Source: Cruorifilaria tuberocauda
Taxonomy: Eukaryota > Nematoda > Chromadorea > Rhabditida > Onchocercidae
DNA length: 64,000 nucleotides
NCBI GenBank assembly: GCA_013365365.1
Contig: JABVXU010000046.1
Location: forward strand, 124,001-188,000
Direction of reading: 5' to 3'
Shown here: piece after piece, positions 26,151 to 37,658 of the stretch
Numbering within the stretch: position 1 is the first letter of the stretch
Layout of the letters: each line of letters opens with the position of its first letter
The notes under the pieces: model-generated
What the model was told of the DNA's origin: nothing
What the model saw: only the letters and a program-made list of their open reading frames with translations
Database searches by the model: none
Position numbers and translations under genes: made by a program

Positions 26151-26178
26151 CACGATACATCAAACTCCAAGTGGTTCG
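26151..26178 (-). promoter_or_regulatory. Proximal sequence element of the minus-strand U1 gene
   Basis: On the minus strand this reads CGAACCACTTGGAGTTTGAT followed by GTATCG. It aligns with the element upstream of the plus-strand U1 copy at the same distance from the RNA start (about -30 to -57), while the sequence between it and the RNA differs between the copies. This fits a Pol II snRNA proximal sequence element. Confidence 0.75.
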
Positions 26179-26680
26179 AAACCGAATTCTTAACAGCTGT
26201 CGATACAAGAAGGGACATATAAGAGAGTACATTGGATGAGGGGAGACAGGCAGCGATACAAACTGTCTTGCTCATATGTCCGCACGAAAGGATGATGGCT
26301 GCAACTCTTTACTAATACTAATTCTATTCCCATTAACTCCCATTATATTCCCATAAGTAGCTCGTTTCAACATTAGGTAAATTTATAATCGTACGTGCCG
26401 CCGAAATGAAATTTACATGCCTGCGAAGAAAGCTGGATGTTACAAATGATGTAGCAACTTTTGGAAGCATGATTGTAATCATCGGTATGATACTTTGTGT
26501 GAATAACGAAACTTATGTAAGTGCAGAATGAAATAAAATACATCGAAGGTTTTTTCTGTTTCAAATTCTTCCTAGTTATCTACACTCAAAAATTTCAAAA
26601 TAATTCTTAAGCCAAATGGTCTTCAATGGTAGTACAAAAAATCACAAGCTGTAAATTGAAAAACGAATCCCAACAAAAAC

Positions 26681-26843
26681 TTGATATTTTTTCTGTTTTG
26701 ATGACATTTGGAATCAGGAAATGAATGATCAAATTTAGGTTTAGCCGAAAATTCGGCCTATTTCTATGTATCATCTGTTGTAAAAACCGAAATTTGTATC
26801 AATCATTCCGATTCTAAATGTCATCAAAACAGATTAGAAATAT
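26681..26843. repeat. Imperfect inverted repeat, about 165 bp
   Basis: The left arm from 26681 reads TTGATATTTTTTCTGTTTTG, ATGACATTTGGAATC and so on to AAATTT near 26735. The right arm (26788-26843) is its imperfect reverse complement, with CATCAAAACAG and AAATATCG at its outer end. The arms are about 55 bp with a spacer of about 50 bp that itself holds GCCGAAAATTCGGC. This could be a small non-autonomous transposon remnant or a transcribed hairpin. I saw no second copy in the window. Confidence 0.75.
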
Positions 26844-29800
26844 CGCGTCTAAATAGTCTGGAATATAAATATTGATAAGCTGAACTCATTAAAATCTGAA
26901 TTAAAATGTTTCGGAATTGAATATCACGATTAGATATTTATGAGCCAAATAAGAAGCTGGAAAATCTCAGTTTATGATTTCTTTGCATCATTTTCAAACT
27001 GGTTTATAAAAGTAATTTTGTAAATGTGTGTATATATGTCCATGCTAATGTTGGATATTTCATCTTCCACTCTTTTCCATGACATTGGACGGTTTGCTTA
27101 GCATTCTGTAATATTTGAACGAAGTGTCAACTCAGATTTGCATTTTTATCTTCGTGATGTTCTTATAATTGTTTTATTGACTTCACATGAACAGAGCTTA
27201 CCATTTCTTGTTAAAAGCCTTAATTATCTTCAGCAGATAATTGTTTTATTAATATCAAGAATAAATGATTTACTTAATACCTAGGAGGCAGAGGATTAGT
27301 GGGACATTTGGAGATTGTTAAACTTCATCATGAAAAAGCTTCTATTATGAAAATATTTGTTTTATATTTTCTTTAATGTTTAAGGTACAATTGATAGTTT
27401 ATTTAAAAAAAAATTGCATTATGATCTTTATGGAATTGAGTGGGAAGATAAGAAGCGGCGACCTTCAAGTTCTTGAAGTTTTAAATTTTCCATCAATCAG
27501 TAAAATGGCACGTCTTTTGTACAGCTCCCGATGACAAATCCTTAATGTTTTTTTTCTAAAGTAATCAAGAATCTAAAACATTTTGCTGTCTGTTCAAAAA
27601 TTTGGGAAATAATCACCCAAAAATGGAAGGATTCGAAGATTACGGAAGTGGGGATTGTTTTGACAATTAATAGGTTTCTTGAAGTATATATGTATCTCAA
27701 ACTATCAAAACTATTATTCCATTTCAGTTTTTTTAGAAGCTTGTCAAAATCAAACGTTTCAATGAGCTTCTCTTGAAATTCACATATCGACAAGTATTTT
27801 TCAGTGAATTGGAGAAGTATTAAGGGAGGAATAGATGAAAGTAACAAACTTCCTACCATTCCCCTACATGTTTAATTTTTCTGGTTTGCCTCTACTATTT
27901 CTTCAGCAATTATTTCTAATCGAATAGTAAAAATGCTATTCAGGGATTAACTTTTTTACAATTTGTCTTACAGAATACTGAAAGCTAAGCGAAACTAGAA
28001 CACGAAACTATGTTTTTTACTGTTTCTTTTTTTTTCATAAAAAAATGCTGATGTGATATTAATTCAAAGGAGAATCGAAAATACACCAAAATTTCTTGTA
28101 AATGAGAGAACTCAATAGACGTCTCTAGACAGTCATTTTATGTAGTAGAAGTATTTGAAAAATAAGCTTTTGAACGGAGAGAAAGGAAAAATGACTATCA
28201 TTCATTTCTTTGATATGTTTTCTCAACATATGTGAAATTTTTATTTCTTTTTTGAAAATCAGACAAACTGATTATGTTTTGGAAGTTTGTCTATTTAAGA
28301 TCATAAAAATACACAGATAGTACAAAATCTCGAACAAATTAAAATACAGCGAGATAACTAGAAAAGTTTCTAATGAGTATAGGAAGGGAATTTGTAGAAT
28401 TGAAAAATCAGAAATCTGTTCTGAAAAGAAATAAATGACCAGCCCTAAGGCCGCATTGAATTTTGAGGCATGTGAGATGGCAAGAAATCTTTTAAGACGG
28501 CCGTGTTTTCTTTTCTCCTCTTCTCACTCTTATTAAGCGTTTCACATTCTCATCGCAGTTTTACTCAAAAATTTTGAGACTTTCAGCATCGGTTTCCGGA
28601 TTTATAGCTTTCCGGAGAAATCATTACTACCATTCGACCACTTGTATCTTATTATTTGCAATCATCTTTAGTCGATCTTCTATGACTTTCAAAATCTACG
28701 CTTTTCTCTTCCATTTTATCTCTTCTATTAAAACACAATAGATCTTGCTTCGAAAATCATAGAATACAGTATATAGCTGATTTCAAATAATTCTACCCAC
28801 TTTTTTTTATGTTCCGAATTTTGCGCTTGCTGATTAATATGTAGACAATGGCGTTTTTTACCGGTGCAATAAGATTCTTCACTAATTGAAAAATCTGAAT
28901 TTCATACAATTAGGCATCTTTATCAAGAAATATTTACGGCAAGATCATGAGCATAATATAATAACTTTGTAGCTAGTTGGACACAAAAAAGGTGCAATTC
29001 CAAAAATGTGTCACCACTTTAAACCCCACAATACTCATATATGAAGAAAATAATATCAATATTGAATGAAATTATTTTTTTCTCTCGAATATTCTCACTA
29101 TTAACAGAGAGAATTTCGCATTATTTATAATTTTTATGTATTTTTGATAAGCAATACAATTTCCGAACCATTCCACTGCATCACCATCCACTATCTAGGT
29201 GAAACTCCAGTCCGGAAGATTCGCATGTGTACACAGTCTCGTCCTGCTTCACCAGGTATTAAAATATAACAAACACTGATCATAATTTTTTCTCTGTACT
29301 CTGGCCTTCTGTTTCAGCAAATCCAGCAATTGAAACGTCCAATTACTAGCCACTCTCTCACAAAGAAATTGATTTTTATTCGATATGGAAAAGAAATTAG
29401 ATATTTATCACCCTTCTTTTTTTACTCTCCTTATATTCCTATTGCTTGTTGCACTTAGTGGTTTCTACCTTCAAATAGTTATCTTCCTTCGTGTAGAGAA
29501 GTAGGGGAGGACACTAAAAATTTTGTTGATGCGGTTTTTTTTCTTCATCATAAATAATCGCAATTGATAGTTTTTTTTCCACAGAACTTTGTTACAATTG
29601 AAGATTTCATTTTACAGAGTGATGTTCGAATCCTGCATGTAACAACAACAAATACAGATCATTCATCATCCATCTTTTCGCCACTAATAAATTGATATGG
29701 CGTGATAGTGACGAAAGATAATGTGGAGCATTTGGATTATCAGTTAGTATTATTTTTCCTTCATAGCAACATTTTCCCTTTATTCAATCATTTTCAATCT

Positions 29801-29935
29801 ATCTTTACTTACGCTCTCCATTTGCTTTCTAATTACTTTCAACCACTACAGTACATTTATAATGCTGGCAACAGGAAACGCCGAAGTGAAATGTGAAATT
29901 TTTTAAAGAGCTTATCAAGGAGAGTGAGTAATGTC

Positions 29936-29977
29936 GGAGAGAGAGAGAAGAGAAAGAGAGAGAGAGAGGAGAAAGAA
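29936..29977. repeat. GA-rich simple repeat
   Basis: An almost pure purine run of GA units. It lies about 500 bp upstream of the FHIP1 start codon. Similar purine or pyrimidine tracts occur near other gene starts in this window (51101-51187) and in gene-free stretches (40948-40982, 41660-41700, 63640-63652), so it may be a promoter feature; that is inference. Confidence 0.8.
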
Positions 29978-30487
29978 ATATTCTTTATCGACAGAACCTC
30001 ACAATATTACCAAGAAATGGTTAAATTTACAGTTTCTGGAGTATAATTAAAAGTAAGTAAAGCACTTCCGCAAAGCACAAAGCACTAATAAACTCAATCG
30101 AGAGAATAAATATTAAAGTACTCGGCGATATTTGGTTGCGATGCATCGTTTCGTTATCTGTTGCAGCTCTACTCCGTCATTTTATGGACAGGACTTGCGT
30201 TCATTTTATCCAACCCATTTTGACGAACATTTGTTGATCAGTCGGGACGAAATTTTTGTTTGATTTGACGACTTATTTATTTTTGTTTCATTTTTTGGAT
30301 GAAAGAAATTTTTAAATCACTTTTTTAACCGTACTTTGAGTACTGTCAACTGCCTTATCTGTTCCTTAATAATGTTCCAATTACCCTATTTTGCTTATTT
30401 GATAAATCCAGAAATATTAATGCTTTTGGCTTCATTATAAAATTGTTATATATCAAATCGAAATGTTTAATAGTATTTTGCGCAGGT

Positions 30488-33400
30488 ATGCGACGATGGT
30501 TTTCCAAATTGGGTTCAACTTCTCTAGCTAGCACATCACGGGTCACATCACCCACTCTAGCCTCCTCCGGATCGGCATCCGTGGAGCGGGTTGGCGATTC
30601 ACCAATTCCCTCGCCCCCAGTACCTTTCATCATCTCGAAACCAGATATTCACTGGAATGTCGATTTTGCATCCGACCCTTACTCATGGGAGAGCTGCTTT
30701 GATATTCATTGGGAAGCAGCCGAAAAGTTGTTGGAAAATAACGAGGAATTTAACTACGAAAAAGTCAGCGAATTTTCTAATTCAGTCTCTAATTAAAATT
30801 AAGTAAGCCTATTTCACGTAGGGGTTACGAATTTCGTTGATTCACTTATAATTCCATCAGTTAAACAATGCTTGAAGTCTATTATTAACAGGATTAAGCC
30901 ATAGTATAAAATAGTGGCTTATTTTCAACGTTATTTCTTTCATTTTTTATTGTTTTTTATGCTATTCTTCATAGGTTTTATGAAAATTCATAATTTTGTA
31001 TTATTTTTGCAGGTATTAAGTGTCTTTCAACACTTAAGTTGCATAGTGCAATTGTTAATGATGGAAGCAAATGCTCAGCCTGAATCCGCTATTGGCCCTA
31101 TATTGGACCGTTACTTTACTCACCAAATTATGGAGCGAGTAGTTAATTGGGCGATTGCAGCTCCGCATTTTTTGACACCAACGTGCCAGGTTGCAATTGT
31201 CTGTGTGTTATTGATTTAAATGGAAGAGAAATGCAGCATCTAGAATTGGAACACATATGGTGTACTATTAGTCTTGTAACAGTGACTTGTTTTAGACAGT
31301 AATAGTACTATTGCATAGATACACTCATTAGGTTTTGTTATTGAACAGTCTTTCTTTGTCCATGTGATAAAAATTTTAAGCTTTGACTTTGTTGAAATTT
31401 GCTATTTTTAATGCTAATTATCCCTTTAAAAAAGTAATATTTTTTATACTATTTAGATTTAATTTTAGTATTTGATGATTTTAATATCATTTCAAAGTAT
31501 GTTTGTTAAACTGATAGCCGATCCAATCTTATGTTTTTTTGTTATTGTCAATGTTAATGAAGGTAGTTTAAATTCTTCAGGTTAATTTGATTCATCTTTA
31601 TGAAATTATTGTTGGAGAAAGTCATACACAGAATCACTGCCTGTTAGTTCACAAACCGATGTTACTTCCATTGCTTAAATTACTGGATTGGTGTAAAAGG
31701 AGTGCAGAAAAAAGAAATTTTACTCCATCTAATACGGATAAACATTTTGTATTACTTTTAAATCAGGTTAATTTTTAACATACGATCTTATTAATTTGCA
31801 TCACTATGATTTTGACAAAACAGTGTGATATGAAATTAAATAAGTCTTATTTATAAGAAAAGCGTGAGAGGAAAATTATGTTAACACGGCATCTAACATA
31901 GCATCATGTGGACTTAATATGAATTTTACTCAATTATTTTATAAGCATACTACAATGCGTCGTCACTATACGTTCTGAACAATTCAGAACAGAAACCTAA
32001 GTCTTGCCTTAAAAATGTATCATTTTTCTTTATGTGAAAGGAATCTAAGTATTTCAGATTTGCACGAAATTGGCGGAAGATGCGACGTTGTTGCATTTCT
32101 TTTTTGACTTTGATGATGACTGTGATGAGCAGTTTTTGGTGTTCAGTTTGCTGACCCCATATCTTTATGATTTCGGTGAAGTTGGGCAGTTAGCACGCGA
32201 TGCACTGCTTTTAATACTCTCCGTTTCGCGACGGCTGAAGAATATTGCTACATTTATTGCTTTGAAGGTATGCGAAAACTTTTTAACCTATTATGAACTT
32301 TTCTCAAAATGAATTTAGAAAAGTTCAAATCAAGTTGAATGGCATATTTGAAGAAATATCAATTATTAGGTGTATTAAGTGAAATATGGAAGTCAGTCAA
32401 AACTTGCGTTTGATTAGCAAATATCTCTTCAATTTGTGGCTGTGTTTCAATGAAGCGGAAGGAACAAAATTCTCAAAACTGATGGATTCAGCATTTTTTT
32501 TGATTCCTTCAAATTCAATCTCAACATTGTACAACTTTCACTTAAAAACTTTCAAATATTTTTTTTCCATTTTTCTTATCTTGCCGTGAAGTAAAATTTG
32601 TTAAAACTTTCTGTTACAGTCAAATTTTTGTCCAGTGGTTGCAACGGGTCTTTCGGGTTGCTTTTCTCAACTGTCACGTTCATTTGGCTCAATATCATAT
32701 GTGAACGATGACTGGCATAAGATAAATGCCGATGATATCGATACTTATTCCAGCTTACTGGATTTCCATGCGTCATTGATTTTCTGTAATGCTGTTATAC
32801 AGGTCACCGATACTATAATGTTAATGGAAATTTGTAAAATTTTAATTATTTTTTTTTGAGAAGATTCTTTTTAGAATAAAATATTGGAGACGTATGTTAT
32901 GAATTTTCATAGTGATCTTATAAATAGTATCTTTCTAGGTTGCTCACAACTACGTTGTATCACAAATCGTTACGTACATTTATCACGGGTTTTTGCTTCC
33001 TGTCGTTCTACCTTCATTGCTACAGGTATTATTACTTCTACACGAAAGATAACAGTTCGTCTTAGATTTAAAACTTGGTATAATTTTGAACAATTCCGAA
33101 TCTGTAATCTGGCGTATTCTCATTCGTAATCGTATTCTGATCAATGCTGTAGTTGAAAGGTTTGTCTTTAGTAAAAATTTTTCCAGGGTGGACAGGATGA
33201 GCTTATCTCATCTACAGCATATTATCATCTTTGTTTGGATAGTGTCACTGAAACAGCGCTTATACAAGCAATAGTAAAATTACTTTTTATTGAAAGCTCT
33301 GAAGGTAACAAAAAAGTGCTTGATATTATCGTGGAAAGGATATCTGCCGGAAATCGGGTTTATTTTATTTTCTGAAGTTACTATATTCGATTTACTCTAT

Positions 33401-36400
33401 ATTCTAATTTATTGATGTTTAATTATAATATTAGTGATGAAAATTTATTTATTCGAAGTTATTTGAAAATGATATCTTCTTCACTAATTTATCACATAAT
33501 TTTTCACTCAATACCAATCTTCGTAAGCTATAGGGGCTTTTATATATTTCTGGAATTAAAAGTTTTTCCATCAAATTTAATAAGGCTGGGTATTAGTGCA
33601 GTAGTTTTAAGAATGTGCTTAAATGGACTTCTCTTGTTTTAGTGTTCTTATTTTTTCCAGCTTAGTCAAGTTAGTTTATCGTTGGTGAGAACGTTGATTG
33701 ATTTACGATGCGAAGACATCATGTTCGATCTCGTTTTCAAGTAAACTTTTTTTTTCAATTATTTCCTGCAATTTACCAATTGTATCTTTTTCGTTTGCTT
33801 TATAATCCATTATTTTTAGAGGTCTAGAATTGATGAAACTCTCAACTGACAATTGATTCACTCTTAATTTTATAGAGATTCAATTTTTTAGATACCTTCT
33901 GCCTTGCACGTTTTTACAACCTAACCAAACACTACATTTAAAGAATCAAAAATATGTAAGGACGGCTGCTGAAACTTTATTAACGTTTATCCCTGAATGT
34001 ACATATAAATCTTCAGCAGTAAGTTTCTAAATTTTCTACTTTAGATACATGCATCTTTTTCGATTTTCCTAACTCGCTTTTTCTGTTTATTTTCACTTAA
34101 ATTTATGTTTTTAGCATTCACTTCAAGCATATTTCAGCTATGCTCCCAAAAAACTCTTCATATTTATCTCATCGAATGCCAAAATTATGTGCAACAAACA
34201 ACAGATGCCTGTTATGAAAAATGGGCTTGGAATTACGATGGTCGCAGTCCTTCGTTTTTCATGCCGAAGTTAAGTTCGGACGATGAAAGCACCACTAATT
34301 GTAATGGAGTAAGTAATTTATTTTTGGATGGACTTTCGTTACTTTCAAATAAAGCCCCAATATTAGGTGCTAGTGTAGTTTTGTCAGCATAATTGATTTT
34401 AATCAAGTTAGGTTGTAAAACATTAGTTTCCAGTTCAATTTCAGTTAAAAATATTTTGTCAAAGAAAGAAAAAAAAATGCCTTTTTAGATAAAATTGAGT
34501 TCTTACATTTTCATTTAAAAAAGGCTCTCATACAATATTGCTTTTTGGCTGATCGATTTTGGTTTTTTTAGTTTCTTCATATTTCATTCATGAAATATAT
34601 TTTGCATGCTTCAGTATCAAAGGCCACCTACTGAGTTTTGTTGATGCTTTATTCATTTTTTTTATTTACCAATAAATTTGTTTAGGCATTTGTTCGACAT
34701 TCTTCAATACGTTCATCAATGGCTTCAGCGCGAAATGGTTTGAATCGGTACTTTGTGAACCGAAATGCTCATTTTACTGCTGAAAGTTTACGTCAGCATA
34801 CTCCACTACCAGAACTAGGCGAGCCAGAATCAAGAAATAGTGTTCCTTATGATATTGTAGATCCTTCATTAATTCTGGACGATGAAGACGATGAATTGAT
34901 TGTACCACCTTTAACGTTAGTTTTATAAAAATATTATGGTATTGCTATATAAATTACTGAAAATTTTATTGATTTTCGTCTTTTTTTCATTTATTACTGA
35001 TTTATTAATTTTCAAAAATGCAGTTTTTGCCATTATTTTTTGCTGTTATCTTATTTGACTAGTTGTCTTTTCGATTTGTCGTGTGGTTAAAATTTTCGTT
35101 TAGACCCAAATCTCTTATGATGATGACTTCATCGAGTGATTATTTTCAATTTGCATATGGCGAATTATCGGAAACTGATACAGAAGCAATCAATTCCAAC
35201 ATAGTCATCACCAGTGAAGCTTCATCAAAAACAGTTTTAAACAAAGGAATTTTGGCAAGCACGAATGCAAATTGCGATACTGATGCTGAGATGGCACGAT
35301 CATTCGTTTTGAGAGGTTGGGGAAAAGTTGAGGTTCAGTTTGATTAAAACTTCTTATAGGAGTTTGTATAAGCTTTTAATGCGTGTTCAAGCAACTGATA
35401 AAGGCACTTATGATTTTACACAATCACATTCAGTATACGTTCATATACGTTCACATTCAGAAAGTATACGCCTTGAGTAATTATGTAAGCAAATCTTTAG
35501 TCTCATTCTGGACTTATCTTCTTTTATTCTGGAAACTTTCTCTGCTTATTCTTTCTCAGGAAGACATATTCCAAAATGTTTTCAAAATCAGTTTTGTATT
35601 CAGGACACAGATACTTTCATGGCATTGTTGGATAGAGTGCCAACATCGAAGGTAAAGCATTCCTTGGAAGAAAATTTGGCTTTAATTGATTCGCGAATTC
35701 AGTATCTTGAGGAGTTGAAAGCTGAGACTAAACCTTCAGAATCAGGAAGCGGTAAATTTAAAAATGATACAAATAACAACAATGGTGATGAGTACCTCGC
35801 TTCATTAGGGCAGCCTATCGAATGTTTTGATAATCAAGGTAATTTTTCAATAAATTCATTTTTATTTGTTTTATTCTTGATGAAAGCTGACAAACCTAAT
35901 TTGTGTAATTGTCTTCTAATATATCAAAAATACAATATTTTCTCAGGAGTCTTATTCCGAAATTTCTATGCATTTGTCTTCATTGTTAATACTTACTTTT
36001 TCACATGAATAGTAATGCCAGTACGTCAGACATCTTCTAATTATTCCTAGAGTTTAGGCTTACCCAAAATATGATATGAAATGCACGAAAATTATGATCA
36101 AAAAATTGACTTTATATTATAAGCCGAGGTAAGTTTCTCTTTCCTGCATTCATATATTATATGACATGATTTCTGTAAAGGTGTTGGACCCTTCCTGGAA
36201 TCTATACTACGTTCCTTGGAGAATATGCTGGATAATTCGTTATATGTAACACTGCAAACAACATCAGTGTTGGCAGCACTTGCGTCATATCCTCAGCCAC
36301 TTATTGCTCATTATCTATTTGATCAGCGCATGCTTTTGCAGCCTAATGTGAAGAATTTGTTTAAGGTATGTGGGAAATTTTTGAAATTATTTCTGAGTTT

Positions 36401-37658
36401 ATCAATTTTCCTTCACGTTGTTCTTTTCTTGAAGATTATGGATTCGCTAAAGACGCGAATTGATGCATATGCATCGTCACTGGATGGTTTTGATGTTTTG
36501 CTCGAACGGGGGATCAAATTTTTACGATCAAGAGCTGATCGCTATGAGAAAGTAAGTTTCCTTTAATCAATTATTTTTGAAATGATTTCTATATTTAATT
36601 TTTTGTTTAAGTTTTGATATTGAAGGCCATGGAAAATAGTCGTCAGTGCGCTTTGCATTTACGATCTTCCTGTAATCCGTTTTCACGAAATAGTGACATG
36701 GAAGGAGCAAATTCGTCGAAAGGCTTATTAAATCGGTATTTATGTTGAATCGAGTTATCCTGTTTTATTTGAATTTTATTTTTTTTTGACATTATGGATG
36801 TTAATATATGTCTGATATATATAGCTGCACACATCTTTCCTTGAAGGTTAAATGTGTGATTGTATGAGGTGTATAGCTTTGTTTCAGATTCATAGGATTT
36901 AGTGTCACTAAAAATTTTAGGTATCTTATAGAAGTTGAAGCTTAACGAATATTTTTTTTAGATTCAGACCTTTCAATAATAAACGCCTTTATCCCACTAA
37001 TGGTTCTGCTCATCCACATGAATTTCGTATTTATACACATAAAGCAATGGAAAGTCGTGATGTAACACTAGATCACGCTCGAGCAAAACAGTTTGTTTTT
37101 GCGGCTATCATATTATCGCAATTTTGTCAGGTAACTTTTTTATAAAATGTAGTGCATGCCATTGGTTAGCATTTGACTGAATTATAGATAGATTTCCAGC
37201 CCAGATTTCCTGGTTTTATCTTTTCTTAGGATAATATATTTCTTGAAAAATGTTGACATCACCTTTGATTTATTATATTTATGTAAAAAGGGAAACTGCT
37301 CTGTCTCAAATTGATGAAGAGAATTTACAAATTCAAAAAAGTTCACACTCCTTTTTCTTAGAGTTATTCAAATCTCTTTTGTCTTATTTTCTGGAATGCG
37401 CTTCTTTCTCCACTATCATTAGTGGGTAAAAGGTCTGTTTTTTACATTTTATGTTTTAGTAGCTGTTAAGTTTTGAAATATTAAAAAAGATTGAATAATG
37501 TAATATAGCACAGTTGAGAGTTATAGCTTTTAGGAAGAATGAAATTTGTATAATTGTATAAATATTTCTCAGCTTTTTTCTTTCAGGAATTAGCTGCTAC
37601 AGTATTGCAACATTCCACCGTTGTTCCGCGGCCGAAAGGTACTTTAAATAAAATGTAG
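30488..37658 (+). CDS. FHIP1-type FTS and Hook-interacting protein
   Basis: The product is predicted to be the FHIP subunit of the FTS-Hook-FHIP complex, which links early endosomes (through RAB5 in studied animals) to dynein-dynactin. Eighteen exons join in phase to 1004 aa; the first is 30488-30763, the last 37587-37658. The Ser/Pro-rich N-terminus is followed by DPYSWESCFDIHWEAAEKLL. The RAI16-like helical core contains HKPMLLPLLKLLDWCKR, VGQLARDALLLILSVSRRLK, CPVVATGLSGCFSQL, LIFCNAVIQVAHNYV, ISSTAYYHLCLDSVTETALI and SLSLVRTLIDLRCEDIMFDL. A low-complexity linker (about 500-720) precedes the conserved C-terminal block GPFLESILRSLENMLDNS, ASYPQPLIAHYLFDQRMLLQ and FVFAAIILSQFCQELAATVL. These agree with FHIP1A/B rather than FHIP2. 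Exon 10 starts after the second of two AGs (34138), which keeps the longer frame. The ATG is two bases behind GCGCAG, a probable spliced-leader site. Intron 11 uses a GTTAGT donor. Confidence 0.95.

Larger units (their letters stand above)
26179..30487. other. Intergenic DNA with scattered exon-like fragments
   Basis: No gene is firm here. At 26406-26516 an ATG frame of 37 codons with a hydrophobic stretch (FGSMIVIIGMILCV) ends in a GTAAGT donor; it can join an acceptor near 26575 and reach a stop after about 55 aa in total. A 57-nt GC-richer block at 29199-29255 has AG/GT borders but is open in frames on both strands. A 105-codon minus frame at 27542-27859 looks like AT-rich chance. An inverted repeat (26681-26843) and a GA tract (29936-29977) are listed separately. 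Confidence 0.4.

Noticed and set aside
26035..26232. Minus-strand frame over the second U1 gene and its promoter
   Set aside because: It covers the U1 RNA itself and its upstream element and is not protein-coding.
27542..27859. 105-codon minus frame
   Set aside because: Its composition is AT-driven, with no start context, splice partners or recognisable motif; frames of this length are expected by chance here.
34115..34310. Alternative FHIP1 frame from the first acceptor at 34114
   Set aside because: It reads HSLQAYFSYAPKKLF but loses frame with the following conserved exons; the acceptor at 34137 keeps them.
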